Program-made: the position numbers and the translations under genes
Assembly (NCBI GenBank): GCA_000181795.3
Contig: CM012954.1
Span: 14,844,704 to 14,908,703, forward strand
Reading direction: 5' to 3'
Source: Trichinella spiralis
Lineage: Eukaryota > Nematoda > Enoplea > Trichinellida > Trichinellidae
Length of the DNA: 64,000 nucleotides
Notes under the pieces: model-generated
Told to the model about the DNA's origin: nothing
The model's database searches: none
What the model saw: only the letters and a program-made list of their open reading frames with translations
Part shown: positions 32,015 to 44,851 of the stretch, in pieces
Layout of the letters: every line of letters begins with the position of its first letter
Position numbering within the stretch: the stretch's first letter is position 1

Positions 32015-35000
32015 ATGAAGTTCCTGTTCACCTTTTTCGAACCTGCCCATCATGTATTCATCTGGTACAGTTCAACAATACTGGGAATCTTGTTTCTCAT
32101 CACGGTCGCTCAACCAACTGACCAAGATCACTTGAACTTGGTCCGTCGTCACACATCTTACGGTGACGTGCTTGGATTTGTGCATCATGGCAAATTAGCA
32201 TCTGCCGAATGTTACTTGGGCATTCCATACGCAAGACCACCGATCAACGATCGGCGCTTTGCGGTAACAAATGCTTTTTTGGATCAAAAGTATACAATAC
32301 AACGTTTTTTTGTTCTGTTTTGTTACAGTATCCTGAACCTGTCGATCATTGGATCAATTTGTACAACGCCACATATTTTCGGCCTTGGTGTGTACAGTTT
32401 TGGTATTCGGATGTCTACTTGGAGAAGAGAGAACAAAGCGAAGATTGTCTTTATTTGAATATTTTTGTGCCTCGAAAAGTAATCAAATTTCACCCATGTG
32501 CACGTTCAGAGTGAACTTTTTCAGACTGTACATGCAAAACCGTACCCTGTATTAGTGTGGATACACGGCGGTTCGTATCAAGTGGGCGGGTCGCAACTTT
32601 TTCCAATCAACGGAACGGTCGATAACATTGTATCTCACGGTGTAATTTTTGTCTCAATAAATTACCGCCTCGGTCCGTTAGGTAATTTTAGATGAAATTC
32701 TGAAATTGAAAAAAACAACAATAATAATAATAATAAGTCCGTTTCACGCTGTTTGCTTAGCTTAGGTTTTCTAACCAACATGCGATCTGGACTGTTCGGC
32801 AATTACGGTCTTGAAGATCAAATAGTCGCCCTACAGTGGATCAAAGATACGATCGGCTTGTTCGACGGAGATCCAAGCCGAATCACTGTCGGCGGCGAAA
32901 GTTCCGGTGCGGCCAGCGTAAGCATACTGGCCACCTCGCCCAGGACGATTGGTAGAGTTTGCCCGTTTCAACCGTTTTAATATTAAATCAGCCCAATTTT
33001 GAGGACTCTTCCAACGGGCCGTAATTCGCAGCGGTTCGGCCATGTCTCCTTGGGCAATTCAATCGACCAACACCGATTTGAATTCCGCCAGACTGATGGA
33101 AGTGACCAACTGCAGCTTCAACGACGACAAAAAAACAATGGAATGCTTGCGTACACTGTCCATATCCCAGATGAAGAACATTTGGAAATTGTTAGCTGAT
33201 GATGGGATGAAACTGATTTATTCAAAATCTGATTCAAAATCAATCGTAATTGTAAAAATCAAATTTTATAAAAAAAAGTGGGATGGAAGGATTTTTTGAA
33301 TTCGATAACTTTTTTCCTTTCTTTGTAATGATATAACGTGATGAGGAAAGCGTTGTTTTTAAATTGAGAAATTATTTGTAAAATTTTCAAAATTATGTTT
33401 ATAATTTTTAGAATTACAATCATCCATTCTTAGCGCACACCTATTTCACTCCAGTTGTCGATAAATACCGGGAAAATCAAAGCATTATTCCACTGCCAGC
33501 GGAAAGACTAATTAGAGAAAACGCGCGTCTGCCGTTGATGATAGGAAGCACAACTGGAGAATGCATTGCTTACGTGTCATGGTTGGCGTATTTAGGTAAA
33601 ACAAATAAATTCAATGAAATTACTTTTCACTGAATTTTCCAATCAGCAACTACTCTTGTAGCAGCTGTTGATCAAGCTCAGTAGTAGTGGATTTTTTTCA
33701 CATTAATTTCCATTTTAAACTATTAAATGTTCTTCTCTCTTGGAAATAAACTCTCAAAAAATGTTCAATTTTCAAATCAGTGTGTATAAATTTCATATAA
33801 AATTATACAAAGCAAAACAATTTTCAACACTTACTTGTTATAATTTCAATTGAAGTAAAATTGGACGTTTTGGCATGTCGAGAGCATTTGGCATCTAGCT
33901 GTCAATTGCATACTCACTACACTTATCATTAGTATTATATACTACAAAGTAGTACTGCTTAGTGTTGTTTGTTGACAACATTTGCAATTGGCGTCAGTCA
34001 AATTCCACTTCAACTACCCTTACTTACCGAAAAAGAAATTCAAGTATAAATTATGTTTCCAAACAGTTAAATTTGAATATTATTAATCATTCAAAATCAG
34101 TTGTTTGAATCAATTTCAGTTCAACATTTTCTTTCATATTTGACAAAATTCTTTGCGCATTTCACTTAAAAATTGACAAAACAATGATCTGTTTAATTTG
34201 AATTTTAAACATGACATTGTTTATAATATGTTCCATTATTAAACTTCAGTTGCGTAATTTAAATTATGATTTACTGATTATTGTGTTTTTTAGCTGAAAA
34301 TGATCGCATTGATTTGTGCAATATTGAATTTGTCGCACCATCGTTTCGTTTCAAAAACGCCGAACAAGTCAAGCAAGCCATTTATCAACATTATTTTGAT
34401 AATCGTCCAATTCAGCACGATACAAATCTCAGTCATATTCTTGTCAAAGTATTGATTTTTCTTTGATTTAGTTTAATTATATATATTTTCAAGATTAATT
34501 ATATATATCAATTTTTACAGATTGTAACAGACCAAAATATTAAAGTTCCGATGATGAAAGAGATCTCATATTATACGAATAAGAATGTTCCAATATTTGT
34601 GTACTCGTTTGATTACAGTGATGACAAATTGCAGAACATGCATCTGAGCTTTGCTATGCGCGATCGTAAGTTATTCATTGCCGATTGATTTTATTTTTTT
34701 GATATTAATTGTTCTATCATCTTTTATAGAGGGTGCGGCACATGGTTTTGATCTCGTTTATTTATTTCAGTCGATGTCAGTATTGGATCCGAGGAATATA
34801 ACTGTTGAATGGGCTTCTGAAGATTTGAACATCACTTATTTTATAGCTTCGACAATGACAAATTTTGTCAAATTTGGGTATAATAATAATAATAATACTG
34901 CTGCTGTTGTTGTTGTTGCTTAAAAGCTTATTTTTCAGTAATCCAAATTTTCAAAAAGAGTCGAACAAATTGCAATTTCACTGGCCACCTTTTGATTTTC

Positions 35001-35314
35001 CATCCAGCCAACAAATGTACATCGGCAGTCAGATTAAGCCGATTAAAGTTCCATTTGAATTGCTTTACTTTTGGAATCGTACAATTGAGATTATCCAAAC
35101 GCTGTCATTGCAGCATGATTTCATTTTCGAGCCGCCCACCGTGTCCAATTTCCACTGTGGCGTTTTCGAAGATTATGAACTTCTCAATTATCGTGTCGCA
35201 TTTTTCACCGTTCTCACGCTCAGCTTGGCGATGCTTTTTCTGCTTGGATTTTGCTGCTTTTTGCACGTCAACTATCGCAACCAGGAAAAAAACATACCAA
35301 CCGTTGTCGAATGA
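32015..35314 (+). CDS. Membrane-anchored carboxylesterase/cholinesterase-family protein
   Basis: Ten exons: 32015-32263, 32329-32478, 32525-32681, 32766-32951, 33004-33245, 33412-33595, 34294-34448, 34521-34665, 34730-34877, 34939-35314; 530 residues. Family marks in order: N-terminal hydrophobic signal or anchor (ILGILFLITVA), LGIPYARPP, SEDCLYLNIF, the oxyanion loop WIHGGSYQVGG, the nucleophile elbow TVGGESSGAASVS, an acidic site in STTGEC, and the histidine in GAAHGFDL. All three triad residues appear present, so it is likely an active esterase rather than a neuroligin. A C-terminal membrane segment (VAFFTVLTLSLAMLFLLGFCCF) leaves a short basic tail, as in C. elegans CEST-type intestinal enzymes. 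The substrate is unknown. The exon 5 end (33245) is the least certain junction; an alternative phase-0 donor lies six bases on. Confidence 0.85.
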
Positions 35315-36640
35315 TAAAAGCATACCAACGTGGAATAATCGTTCTCATTCATTGAATTTTCAATTCAATTCCACACAAATTATCTGTTTCACTTGCTCTG
35401 ACGATCAACTCTGTCAATTTCCGTTTTTTATTTTATTATTTTGCACTGAAAATCAACGATTTTTTCTGTAAAAAAATCTATAAATACTTATTTGCTTTCC
35501 GTTCAATTTATGTTTATTCGCTATACTTCTTGTTCCCACAACGGTAATAATAATATTCATATTGAATTTCATTTTCAAAAATATATCTTTTTATTCAGCT
35601 TTTCTGAAAAGCACTATAAAAGCGACTACTTCAGTATACTGTGCACATGCATCAGTGGAATTAAAAAGCTTTAACTTTCAACAACGGCATTGGAAGTTGA
35701 GAAAAATAACAAGCGATATTTTTTGAAAAAAATCTCCAAAATTAATTTTAGATCACATGTTGTCTGCTTTAATCGGATTGCTGATAAATGATATCGCTGT
35801 TAAAAGTTATTTTATTTTACTCATCATTATCTTTATACTGTAGAATTTTGTAACTCATGTTAATTTCATTTTTTTTGTTTTACATTAATCAAAAAGCACA
35901 AAAATTAAGTTAAATATTTTAATATTAAAATACATTTCAAAAATATTTAATGAATTTCTTGCAATAAACAAAATTCAATCAAATGAGTTCTGTAGTTCTG
36001 TAAAACTTTTATTGATAAATTTTTCATTGAAATTGAATTAGAATAGAAAATTCTTTTCAAAAACCTTATTATTAAGAATTTTGATCTTGCGTAGAACAAC
36101 ATTCTGTCACTGATGCAGCGTTTGCAAAGCTTTCATTTTAGAAATCAAATTCCAACGCTACGCACAACACATTCTGTACTTTTATACACTTGTCTTTTGC
36201 ATGCCGCTGTATTCAGCTACTAGTGTTATGCTGTTTCTTAAAGTAGAAAAATAAAATTATGACCTCTTCATTTTCTCCACTAATGTAAAATTTGCCTTTT
36301 ATTAATTGCTTTTGCTAATTATTGGTAAAAGGATTTTATCAAATTACATCTTTCACAACTGAATATACTTTAAGATATATTTCATTCTGAAAGTCACTAT
36401 TAATCAGCTAAATTAAAAACCAGTGCAATTCAATTATTTCACTTTATTTGTTTTAAATGCATTTATCAAACAAATGTGTAACCATTTGTAATAATGTAAT
36501 ATCAAACAAGTATGTAACAAAAAGATAAAAAACAAAATCGGAGTCTTCTCCATTTTAAACCAGCATCTATGGTCATGCTTTGCACGGTGACGTCGAGTTA
36601 ATTCGCCACAACGAATAACTATCTCGTTCCATCATTAATA
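35315..36640. other. Intergenic, AT-rich, nothing recognised
   Basis: 3' flank of the esterase. Short open frames only, no repeats of note. Confidence 0.5.
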
Positions 36641-36649
36641 TTTCCATGG

Positions 36650-37330
36650 CCATCTCGGATTATCTTAAAAGAAGCTCCACGGGAAGCTGCAGTCCCGGGC
36701 TGAGTTGAAGAGATCATTATTGGATCTCAAGGACTCAACAATCGTTCGTTCCTACATTGTGGAAATTTCTATGAACTCGTCTGGAATGTCATTTTGCACC
36801 ACTGCTTCTAGAAATTGTGGGATGAGTTCGGTGAGATAAACTGGAGCGGTGTAGTGCCGTAAACTGGAGTGCCGTAAACGCAATGTGCATGAAATATCTT
36901 TCTTTCCAAATCAGGCGCGATATATTCTTCCAATTCAATTAGACTCTGGCTTCTTCCACTGTATGTAACTGCCTCTGACATTCGACGTTCATATTCCGTT
37001 CAAATATTCGGCTGGCCTTTATTTCTGCCCGCCTTCTGATACGACTTGCGTTGGGTAGCATGTAATATCTTACTAATCTTTCTATGGCGTAAACCACTGC
37101 AGCAGATGTAACTCTTCTATTATCCTGCCTTCGGCCTCTTCGATGATACAACGCCGTTTCATGACGGAAGTACTTGTGAAGACTCTTTACTCGCAACGTC
37201 AATGAAACAATTATATAAGGCTTCTGCCATGTATACTCAATGGACCTACGGCATATCTGACAGTAAATAAAATAGCCGACGGCTATAAATAGAAAACTGT
37301 ACTGAATGTGAGCAGACGAAGCCTACGACC
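36650..37330 (-). pseudogene. Decayed coding island of unknown family
   Basis: GC-richer than both flanks. On the minus strand one frame is open from about 37325 to 36939 (about 128 codons). It includes a hydrophobic stretch (FLFIAVGYFIYCQIC) and a basic helix-rich part (AIERLVRYYMLPNASRIRRR). The likely continuation shifts frame to IELEEYIAPDLERKIFHAHC and again to YLTELIPQFLEAVVQNDIPD, then reaches a stop. A local duplication of gtttacggcact lies at the second break. There is no ATG at the head. Composition looks like protein-coding sequence, but at least two shifts and stops break it. I do not recognise the family; a degraded gene, a mobile-element remnant, or exons with missed splice sites are all possible. 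Confidence 0.4.
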
Positions 37331-38050
37331 ACTACCACTAATCGTACACGTCACTTTATAAGTTACCGTATCTGATCTTCAGCTTTAATTTTGTTGCACA
37401 TAAAAGGTATGCTTCTGCAGATTGAGTTCCATAATAAAAAATTAAAATTTAGCTAATATTCTATATAAATAAAAACAGAATAATAAAACTGTCAAATTTT
37501 GTATGATTTATGATCTTACTGAAAAATTAATTGATATACTGTAATGTAATCAAAACGTTATATAACCTTACTGTACGTAAAATTATAAATTTGAGAGAAT
37601 TAAATTTAAAATATGATTACACATATAAAGGTATATATTACAGTCTAATTTGCATGCACTGAATATAGTATAAAACTTAAATTTAATATTCAAAAATAGC
37701 ATATTTTTTATTAAAACCTGAATATATATAAACTGTATACACGTTATACAGTAAGAAGTGACAAAATAATTCTACATTTATCCATAATTTTACTTTTTCA
37801 ATAATATTTGGTAATCAAGACTGCAGAAAAGTGAATTTTTTGTAATAAATAAATATCTTTATAGGTGTGCTTAAGGGGAAAATTTTGTAATTTGCAGTCT
37901 TATGTGAATGTTATTATTAAAGTTAAGTAAATTAAAGGAATTTTAATTAAATAGAAAAGCTTAACCATTTTAGAGAGTATAAATGGAATGTGCTCCCGGC
38001 GAATTGCTTTAAAATCTTTCAAAGTATTTCTAATCTGTATTTTGTCTTTT
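37331..38050. other. Intergenic, very AT-rich, upstream of RPS19
   Basis: Long A/T stretches. The only feature recognised is the acceptor before the RPS19 ATG. Confidence 0.5.
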
Positions 38051-38075
38051 TTTAGATACATTGTTGAAGTCAGTC
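38047..38075 (+). promoter_or_regulatory. Splice acceptor upstream of RPS19 start
   Basis: cttttttttag is followed 20 bases later by the ATG. It suits a spliced leader addition site or a short 5'UTR intron. Confidence 0.5.
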
Positions 38076-38597
38076 ATGCCTATTAGTGCAAAAGATGTAG
38101 ATCAGTCTGAACTGGTGAACCATCTGGCAACGTTTTTAAAGAAAAGTGGAAAAATCAAATTGCCAGATTGGGTTGATTTGGTAAAGCTCGGATCTTTCAA
38201 AGAGCTTGCTCCTGTTGATCCTGACTGGTTTTATACCAGAGCAGCATCCATTGCCCGACATTTGTACATTCGCTCCCCAACTGGTGATTTGAAGGACATT
38301 CTAATCAAAATATTTCATTATAATTATGATTAGCTTGCAGGTGTGGGTGCATTTAGAAAAGTGTATGGTGGTCGTAAGCGCAACGGTTCAGCGCCGGCGC
38401 ATTTTTGTTTAGCTTCTTCGAATGTTATTCGAAAATGCTTGCAAGCGTTAGAAGAAATCAAATGGATCGAAAAGGCGCCAAATGGAAAAGGGCGAATATT
38501 GACCAGCACGGGTCGTCGTGATTTGGATCGTATCGCCTCCCAAATTTATGCGAAAACTCATCCAAGACGAAAAGCAGCTTCAGAGACTCGCCATTGA
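38076..38597 (+). CDS. rps-19: 40S ribosomal protein S19 (eS19)
   Basis: Two exons: 38076-38283 and 38341-38597, 154 residues, close to the usual 145 or so. Family signatures run through the length: [70 protein letters not shown]. The intron splits a Gly codon in the conserved G-V-G turn and is 57 bases long. The protein belongs to the head of the small ribosomal subunit and is needed for 18S rRNA maturation. The start is the ATG that gives the usual short N-terminus before the conserved DVD motif. An AATAAA lies at 38620-38625, just after the stop. The basic tail [12 protein letters not shown] is slightly longer than in other animals. Confidence 0.97.
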
Positions 38598-38756
38598 GAA
38601 GTTCTTTTGATTAATGAAAAATAAAAGCTGAAATTTTAGCTTGTGCTTTGTTTTGATGATTTCAAGTGTTTATTTTCTTATTGACTTTATTTATCTATTT
38701 AATTACCTTATAAAAATATATGCACGAATACCGAAAGTTGTTTAAGTTATTTTGCA

Positions 38757-39958
38757 ATGTCTTCGGCGATCTTCCGCAGTCTGGTTTACATCCGTCGACA
38801 ATTCTGTGATTATGGTGTGAAGCCACTGGTTCGGGAAGAGCATTACTTAAATAATCAAGTGAAACGTTTGGTTTTACAAAATCCTGCCAAGCGGTGAAAA
38901 TGAATTTTTTCCATATTACACTTGACAGTTGTTTAATAAATCTTTTTGCTTGTTTAGCAACTCTTTGTCACTGGCAATGCTGACTTCACTGAAGGAACGC
39001 TTGGAAGCGAGCGCATTGGAAGAAGAACTACGCGCAGTGATAATTGCCGCTGACCCACCAGTTTTCTCCGCTGGCCATGAATTTACAGAATTAGTAGGTT
39101 TTTAGTTTATTTATTTATTTATTTTTAATTATAAAATTATAGACAGCCAATAATAAAGATGAATCCAGAGCAGCATTGATTCAGCTTTGCACTAATGTGA
39201 TGAAAGTTATTCAATCACTTTCCGTACCAGTGATAGGCGAAGTACGTGGGATAGCCGCAGCTGCTGGCTGTCAGCTGGCTACTTCTTGTGATGTTTTAAT
39301 TGCAGCAGAAAATGCGAAATTTTCATGTTCAGGGTTGTGGAAAAATATTTTTATTGTTTATATTATTTTTAAATATTTATATCTTCTAGTATCAAAGTGG
39401 GTTTGTTTTGCTCAACTCCTTCTGTTCCATTATCACGCGTTCTTCCACGAAAATTTGCTTTTAATATGCTTTTTACTGGAGATGCTGTAACAGCGCGAGG
39501 TAATGGAATTTTTAAAGCATTAATTTTTAATTTATATTATTTACCTATTGGTAACCCTTTTAGAAGCTCTACAGTATGGACTGGTTACAATGTTGGTAGC
39601 AGAAGAAAATTTAAAGGAAGAAGTATTTGTTGAAGCTGGAATTTTTTTCTTGTCTAGTTTGTTTCATGTAATGTATTATATTTAATTAGACATTGAAATA
39701 TGCCGAAAAGTTTTGCTCTTTGAGCAAACCAGCGCTTGCTCTTGGGAAACGATTCTTTTATTCACAAATTGAACTTCCTCTTGACAAGGCATACAGGTAA
39801 TTGTACAGCACGGGTGTAATTATGTAATTCCTCTAAAGTTCTTCTTCTAAAGAGAGGCGGAATTGGTGGCTGCCGAAAATTTGCGATATCCTGATGCACA
39901 AGAAGGAATAAGAGCATTTTTGGAGAAAAGGAAGCCTGTTTGGAAAAGTTCCGATTAA
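38757..39958 (+). CDS. ECHDC3: Enoyl-CoA hydratase domain-containing protein 3 (ECHDC3) homologue
   Basis: Seven exons: 38757-38893, 38958-39093, 39143-39333, 39390-39499, 39564-39622, 39690-39796, 39853-39958; 281 residues. Conserved crotonase-fold motifs are LQNPAKRNSLSLAML, VFSAGHEFTEL (oxyanion loop 1), GIAAAAGCQLATSCDVLIA (oxyanion loop 2), GLFCSTPSVPLSRVLPRK, the MLFTGDAVTAREAL helix, and the ending GIRAFLEKRKPVWK. These match vertebrate ECHDC3 along its whole length. The basic, acid-free N-terminus (SSAIFRSLVYIRRQF) suits a mitochondrial targeting peptide. ECHDC3 is a mitochondrial crotonase-family protein whose exact reaction is not settled, and the acidic residues of true hydratases are not evident. 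Introns are 49-68 bases. It lies 160 bases after RPS19 on the same strand. Confidence 0.93.
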
Positions 39959-40711
39959 AAGACTTAGAAATTTTGTTGATTATGGATATGTTTGTAGGTT
40001 TTTGAGTAGATTTGTCAACTCTGAATAGTAAAATACATAATTTTAAAATTTTCAACAATATTAGAGATGTTTCAAGTTAATAGCTACGCTTACTCAGTTG
40101 CTTTATTTGGCTGAAGTAAAATTTATCTTTTGCATTTAGCGAAATTTGTTTTGTCATTTCTCTTAATGAAATCAGTTTGTTTAATTAATCAATATCTGAA
40201 TTTAATGAAAGTATGATATTTGAAAGCAGTACAGTTAGGAATTGGAAAATAGTTTGATCAAATGATAGATTTTGTATTTAAAAAGTTATTTTTTTAGCGT
40301 CGATGCTTACAATTTTTGAGCTTTTGTACGTTTTTGAAACTAATATATATTTAAAATATTTGGCAATATGTTTATTTTTTATATTTGCTGCATCATTTAC
40401 TTCCAGTTTCACAATAATGCTGGATAAGACTTGCAAATGTCAACAGTGTTGCTAATAAATTATAATTTACTCATTTGTTTACTTTTATGCTTGAAAAAGG
40501 GGTATGCAGTCAATTTATTGAAATGTAAATTTATTATTCTTCTAAAACATTTTAAATATCGCATTTATTGTACATGAAATTGAACTATCTTGAATTATCT
40601 GGTATACTGTAGCTGCAATTTTTGAGCCGTACTTGGGCTTCTAGTATAAATGATGTGATGATTCAATTAATGAATGTGGCAAAAGTACATGATAGCGTAG
40701 AATTCTGGTGA
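39959..40711. other. Intergenic between ECHDC3 and EXT1
   Basis: AT-rich, no exon or repeat recognised. Confidence 0.5.
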
Positions 40712-43560
40712 ATGAAAACGAAAAGGCGCTATGTTGCACTTTTTGGAATATTTGTAATTTCATATTCATCTAGACTTTTATTAAATATATTCAAACATCC
40801 GAAAACATCACCGTTGTCTGATCGAAATTTCTCTGAAAATGCTCAAAGTCATGCTGAAAATGTAAGCTTAAATAGTGAAATTTGGCATTCAATTTATGAA
40901 AATTACTCCTCATTTATTGGAGATGATCGCTCGGAGGGCGGGGGAATTTCTCGACAATGCACTATGAGCAGTTGCTTTAATTACAGTCGGTGCATAGATC
41001 GACCTTTCAAAGTGTACATTTATCCAGATATTTCCAATTTTGATGAAGAATCCAAAACATCAGCAAGTTACAGAAAAATTCTTCAAATTTTACGACAATC
41101 GAAATATTTTACCGATGATCCTGATCAAGCTTGCTTGTTTGTATTATCTTATGATACACTTTCTCGTGACTCATTGAGCGCTGAATATGTGGAAAATATG
41201 AATGCAAAAATAAAAAGTTTACCAACAAATTTATGGAACAATGGTAAGGTTGTTCTTATTGCTTTTTTCGAATAAAAGAAATTGGCTTAAGGTTTCAGGT
41301 ATGAATCATTTGATCTTCAATTTGTATTCCGGTACGTGGCCTGATTACGACCTGACCGAGCTTGGTTTCGAACCTGGCCAGGCTATATTAGCTAAAGCCA
41401 GCTTTTCCACGCGTCATTATCGGTCCCATTTTGATATTTCTTTGGCACTTTTTCATGATATTCTACCTCTGCGTGGACTCAATGCAACGGATGTTGAAAA
41501 CGTCGATTTGAATTGGCCAAGATCAAACTGGAGCTATACGCTTGTTTTCAAAGGTAAACGTTACGTTTTTGGAATTGGTTCTGAAACACGAAATGCTCTT
41601 TATCATTTGCACAATGCAAAAGATATTATAATGCTGACAACTTGTAAGCATGGCAAAGACTGGATGAAAAATCAAGACGAACGTTGCAGCATTGACAACG
41701 ATTTATATGACAAGTATGGTTGATTCACTTTTTTGTATTATTCTTGTTCGGCGTGAAATTTGCGCAAATTTTTTATTATCATTAACATATTTTCTTATCT
41801 TTTTTCTATTGGTTAATATTTACAATAATTAAATAGCAAGTCTTTGTTTAAAAAAATTTACAATGCATTATTTGTGGCATGTATGATGATTTTTTGCTGA
41901 TGATGTTTCAAATGGGTCGATCAGTTAGACAAATTTGGCTGTTCAGTTGAACCGTCTAGAAATGGTATATTGTTGTTTAGTTGGAATTATGAAGAATTAA
42001 TGGCAAATTCAAAATTTTGCCTCGTGCCTCGTGGTCGACGTCTTGGTTCATTTCGTTTTCTGGAAGCACTTGAAAAAGGTTGCATTCCAGTGATATTATC
42101 CAACGATTGGGTGTTGCCGTTTTCCGAAGTAATTGACTGGGATCAGGCAGTTGTTCGAGGTGATGAGCGAACTTTGTTTCAGGTAAATTGTTCTGTGATT
42201 CATTTTGAAAATGATCAAACGTATTGTTCTTCTAGCTACCTTCTTTGTTAAGAGCCTATCCCGAATCTGTGATTTTACGCATGCGTCAACAAGCACGTCA
42301 CTTGTATCGACTTTATTTTGCTTCGGTGGAAAAAATTGTTTACACAACACTACAGGTGGAAGGTTTAATGTTGTTTATCAAATTAATTCCATTTCGATTA
42401 TATGCTAATTTTTGTTCGAATCGAATTAAGATTGTCGAAGAAAGAGTGCAACCGTGGGCAGCTTGTGATCATTCAATATGGAACTGGGCCCCTATGGGTG
42501 CTAGATATTACTCGACAAATTTTTCACTCTTACCAATGGATTTTTTAAATAAAAATCATTCCATTTTCAACGATACTTTTATCGCAATAATACATTGCAG
42601 TGAACATTTTGAAAGGGAACACATTATGCAGCTCGTTCAGAACATATCTTCATCGAGCAGAATGGAAAAAGTACTATTTATTACTGAAGAAGCAAATACG
42701 TTTGATTTGATATGTAATTTTTTACTTCAGGTGGTCATATTTTGCAGTTCTGATAATTTGCATTCTGAACATGCCGAAGTGAAGCCTTTGTTGAATGTGG
42801 TTTGTTGTCATTTCTATGCAAGCATAATTTCTTTTTCTTTCACGTTACATTATAATTTTATATATTTTGAATAGAGCGAAATGTTCAAATTCATTAATCA
42901 ACAGTCATCTCGAGCAGTTTTTTGCTTCAGTGATAAAGTTTACGTGAACACAGATGAGGTTGAACAATTTGCAGTGAATTGGAATTGTTGTTATCGATGT
43001 AGTTGTCATATTTTTTCATTTTTACAGGTCGATTATGCAATGACGTTGTGGGATGAATTTCCTCATCGATTAGTTGGCTTTAGTGCTTTGAATTCACAAT
43101 ACGATCCGTTGGAGAATCAGTGGCGTCTTGTTGAACCGAACGTGAAAGGTTATCATTCGTTGATGACATCGGACGCTGTTCTTTTTCACAAGTATTTATT
43201 ATATGTAAATTTGAAAAAGTTGACATTTTGAATTGATAATTTCTCCAATATTTGTACAGATATTATTCACTGGTTATTCTTGAACCCCCTCTGCGAGAAG
43301 CATCTGTTCAATTGAATGAACATCCAATTTGTTGGGATATTTTATTGAATTTTTTTGTTTCTGACATGATCGATTTGCCTCCACTTTTGGTCGATAGTCA
43401 GTCGAGCTTACTGTGGTTTTCGTCAGTGAAAACGATGCTTTCAAGTTTAAAACAGCGTCAGCAGTGTTTGAATCGATTGATAATCAGCGCCGGTTATTCA
43501 CCATTTATAGAAAGTTCATTACGTTTTCAGCTGAATAGCTCAACAATTGTTCAAGCTTGA
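40712..43560 (+). CDS. rib-1: Exostosin-1 (EXT1), heparan sulfate polymerase subunit
   Basis: Nine exons: 40712-41243, 41299-41713, 41981-42182, 42236-42355, 42431-42670, 42731-42799, 42875-42958, 43028-43191, 43260-43560; 708 residues (human EXT1 has 746). A short basic N-terminus and a membrane segment (about 8-27) give a type II Golgi topology. The GT47 part holds [75 protein letters not shown] and [12 protein letters not shown], all close to vertebrate EXT1. The C-terminal half aligns with the GT64 region of EXT1 ([33 protein letters not shown]), but its DED metal motif is replaced by FSDKV at 544-548. The family extends heparan sulfate with GlcA and GlcNAc. Intron 5 (42671-42730) has 60 bases with no stop, so a retained form would also read through. 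Confidence 0.93.
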
Positions 43561-44851
43561 ATTTTTTCAAACCAAATACTTTTCTCTGCTATTTTATAAA
43601 CATTTCATTTGTTTGTTTAATGCATTTGTTCTGTTTGAAAAGAAAAATAAATATTGCCACTGTAGAACTTCCTACTGTCAATTTTTACCGTATCAGTACA
43701 ACGCTACACAACGCGTTGATTTGTCATTTTTGTTCACTTGTTAATATGAGCATTTAATTTATAATTTGAACATGTAAAATAATCATATATAAAAAAATAA
43801 ATTTTCCACTGAATACAGTTGCTTGAATTTTGAAAAATGAATTTCATAATTCTTATGTTATTGAGTTTTTCTTTTCAACACTCAATAATAATAAACATTC
43901 CCTGTGCAATTGCTTGCCATTTCGTTATCACGTTCCAAAACAGACAATAAACAAGTAGGCGTCAGACGAAACGACACTACTTGAACGAAATTCAAATAAA
44001 AGCAGACTCGCCATTCACGTGACCTCAAAATATACATCGTAACACAATGAATGTGGAAAAAACATGTACGGCTACTGTATTACAAAAATTGCAGCACAAG
44101 AATTACTTCTGCTGTTTGAATAGCAAAAAAAATATTTTAAATCACATCCATCCTCTTGTGGGTTTTCTTTTTGAATTTTGTACTGTTCATGATGAAAATT
44201 GGCACTATAATTTGACATTCAGAATGTGAAAGTGAAATAAATAATGATAAATTAATTTACATTTATTAAACAGTTTAATGATCAGAAAAAAGTATAAAAT
44301 ATAAAATAAATCCCTATTAATTGAACTTAACATTTTCAATTTTACCGTTGGCAAACATGACTCAATAGCAAACCATAAGAAGATGTGAAAAAAATGGCAA
44401 ATAATTTTCATTGTTTGCTATTTTATTACAATGATTTTATTTATAAAAATTATATTTAAAGATTAAAATAAGCAAAATATTATTTTTTCTAATAATAAAT
44501 TTATTTGCATTTCGATGAAGAACTTGTAAGTCTATATTGTGATACTGTATGTAATGGTGTTTCATGATTTCAAATGTTTTATGAAATAAACAACATTTCT
44601 ACTGTTCATCATTTGATCGAAACATTTATTTGCCTAAAATATGCATTGCCTGCGTTGTTAACTGGCATAGAGCTGATCAAATTTTCCGACACGCACAAAT
44701 TCTTACTAAGACATTCAGTTTCTGTTTTAGTCAAATTCGAAAGGAAATTAATTTTGGAAAGTTAATTCTGGCGTGGCTACTCTTCAAAAAGTATTTGTTG
44801 ACAATTCATACACATCGAACATGGTTTATTGTTTTTTTTCTTTTCTTCTAG
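43561..44851. other. Intergenic between EXT1 and the CLK kinase
   Basis: AT-rich with short unsupported frames. A good acceptor (ttttcttctag, ending 44851) opens the first recognised exon region of the CLK gene, so a 5' leader exon or spliced leader is expected upstream. Confidence 0.5.

Noticed and set aside
43547-44229. Small frames after EXT1, including a 60-codon one starting with ATG at 44047
   Set aside because: No homology or splice context; they lie in the AT-rich intergenic region.
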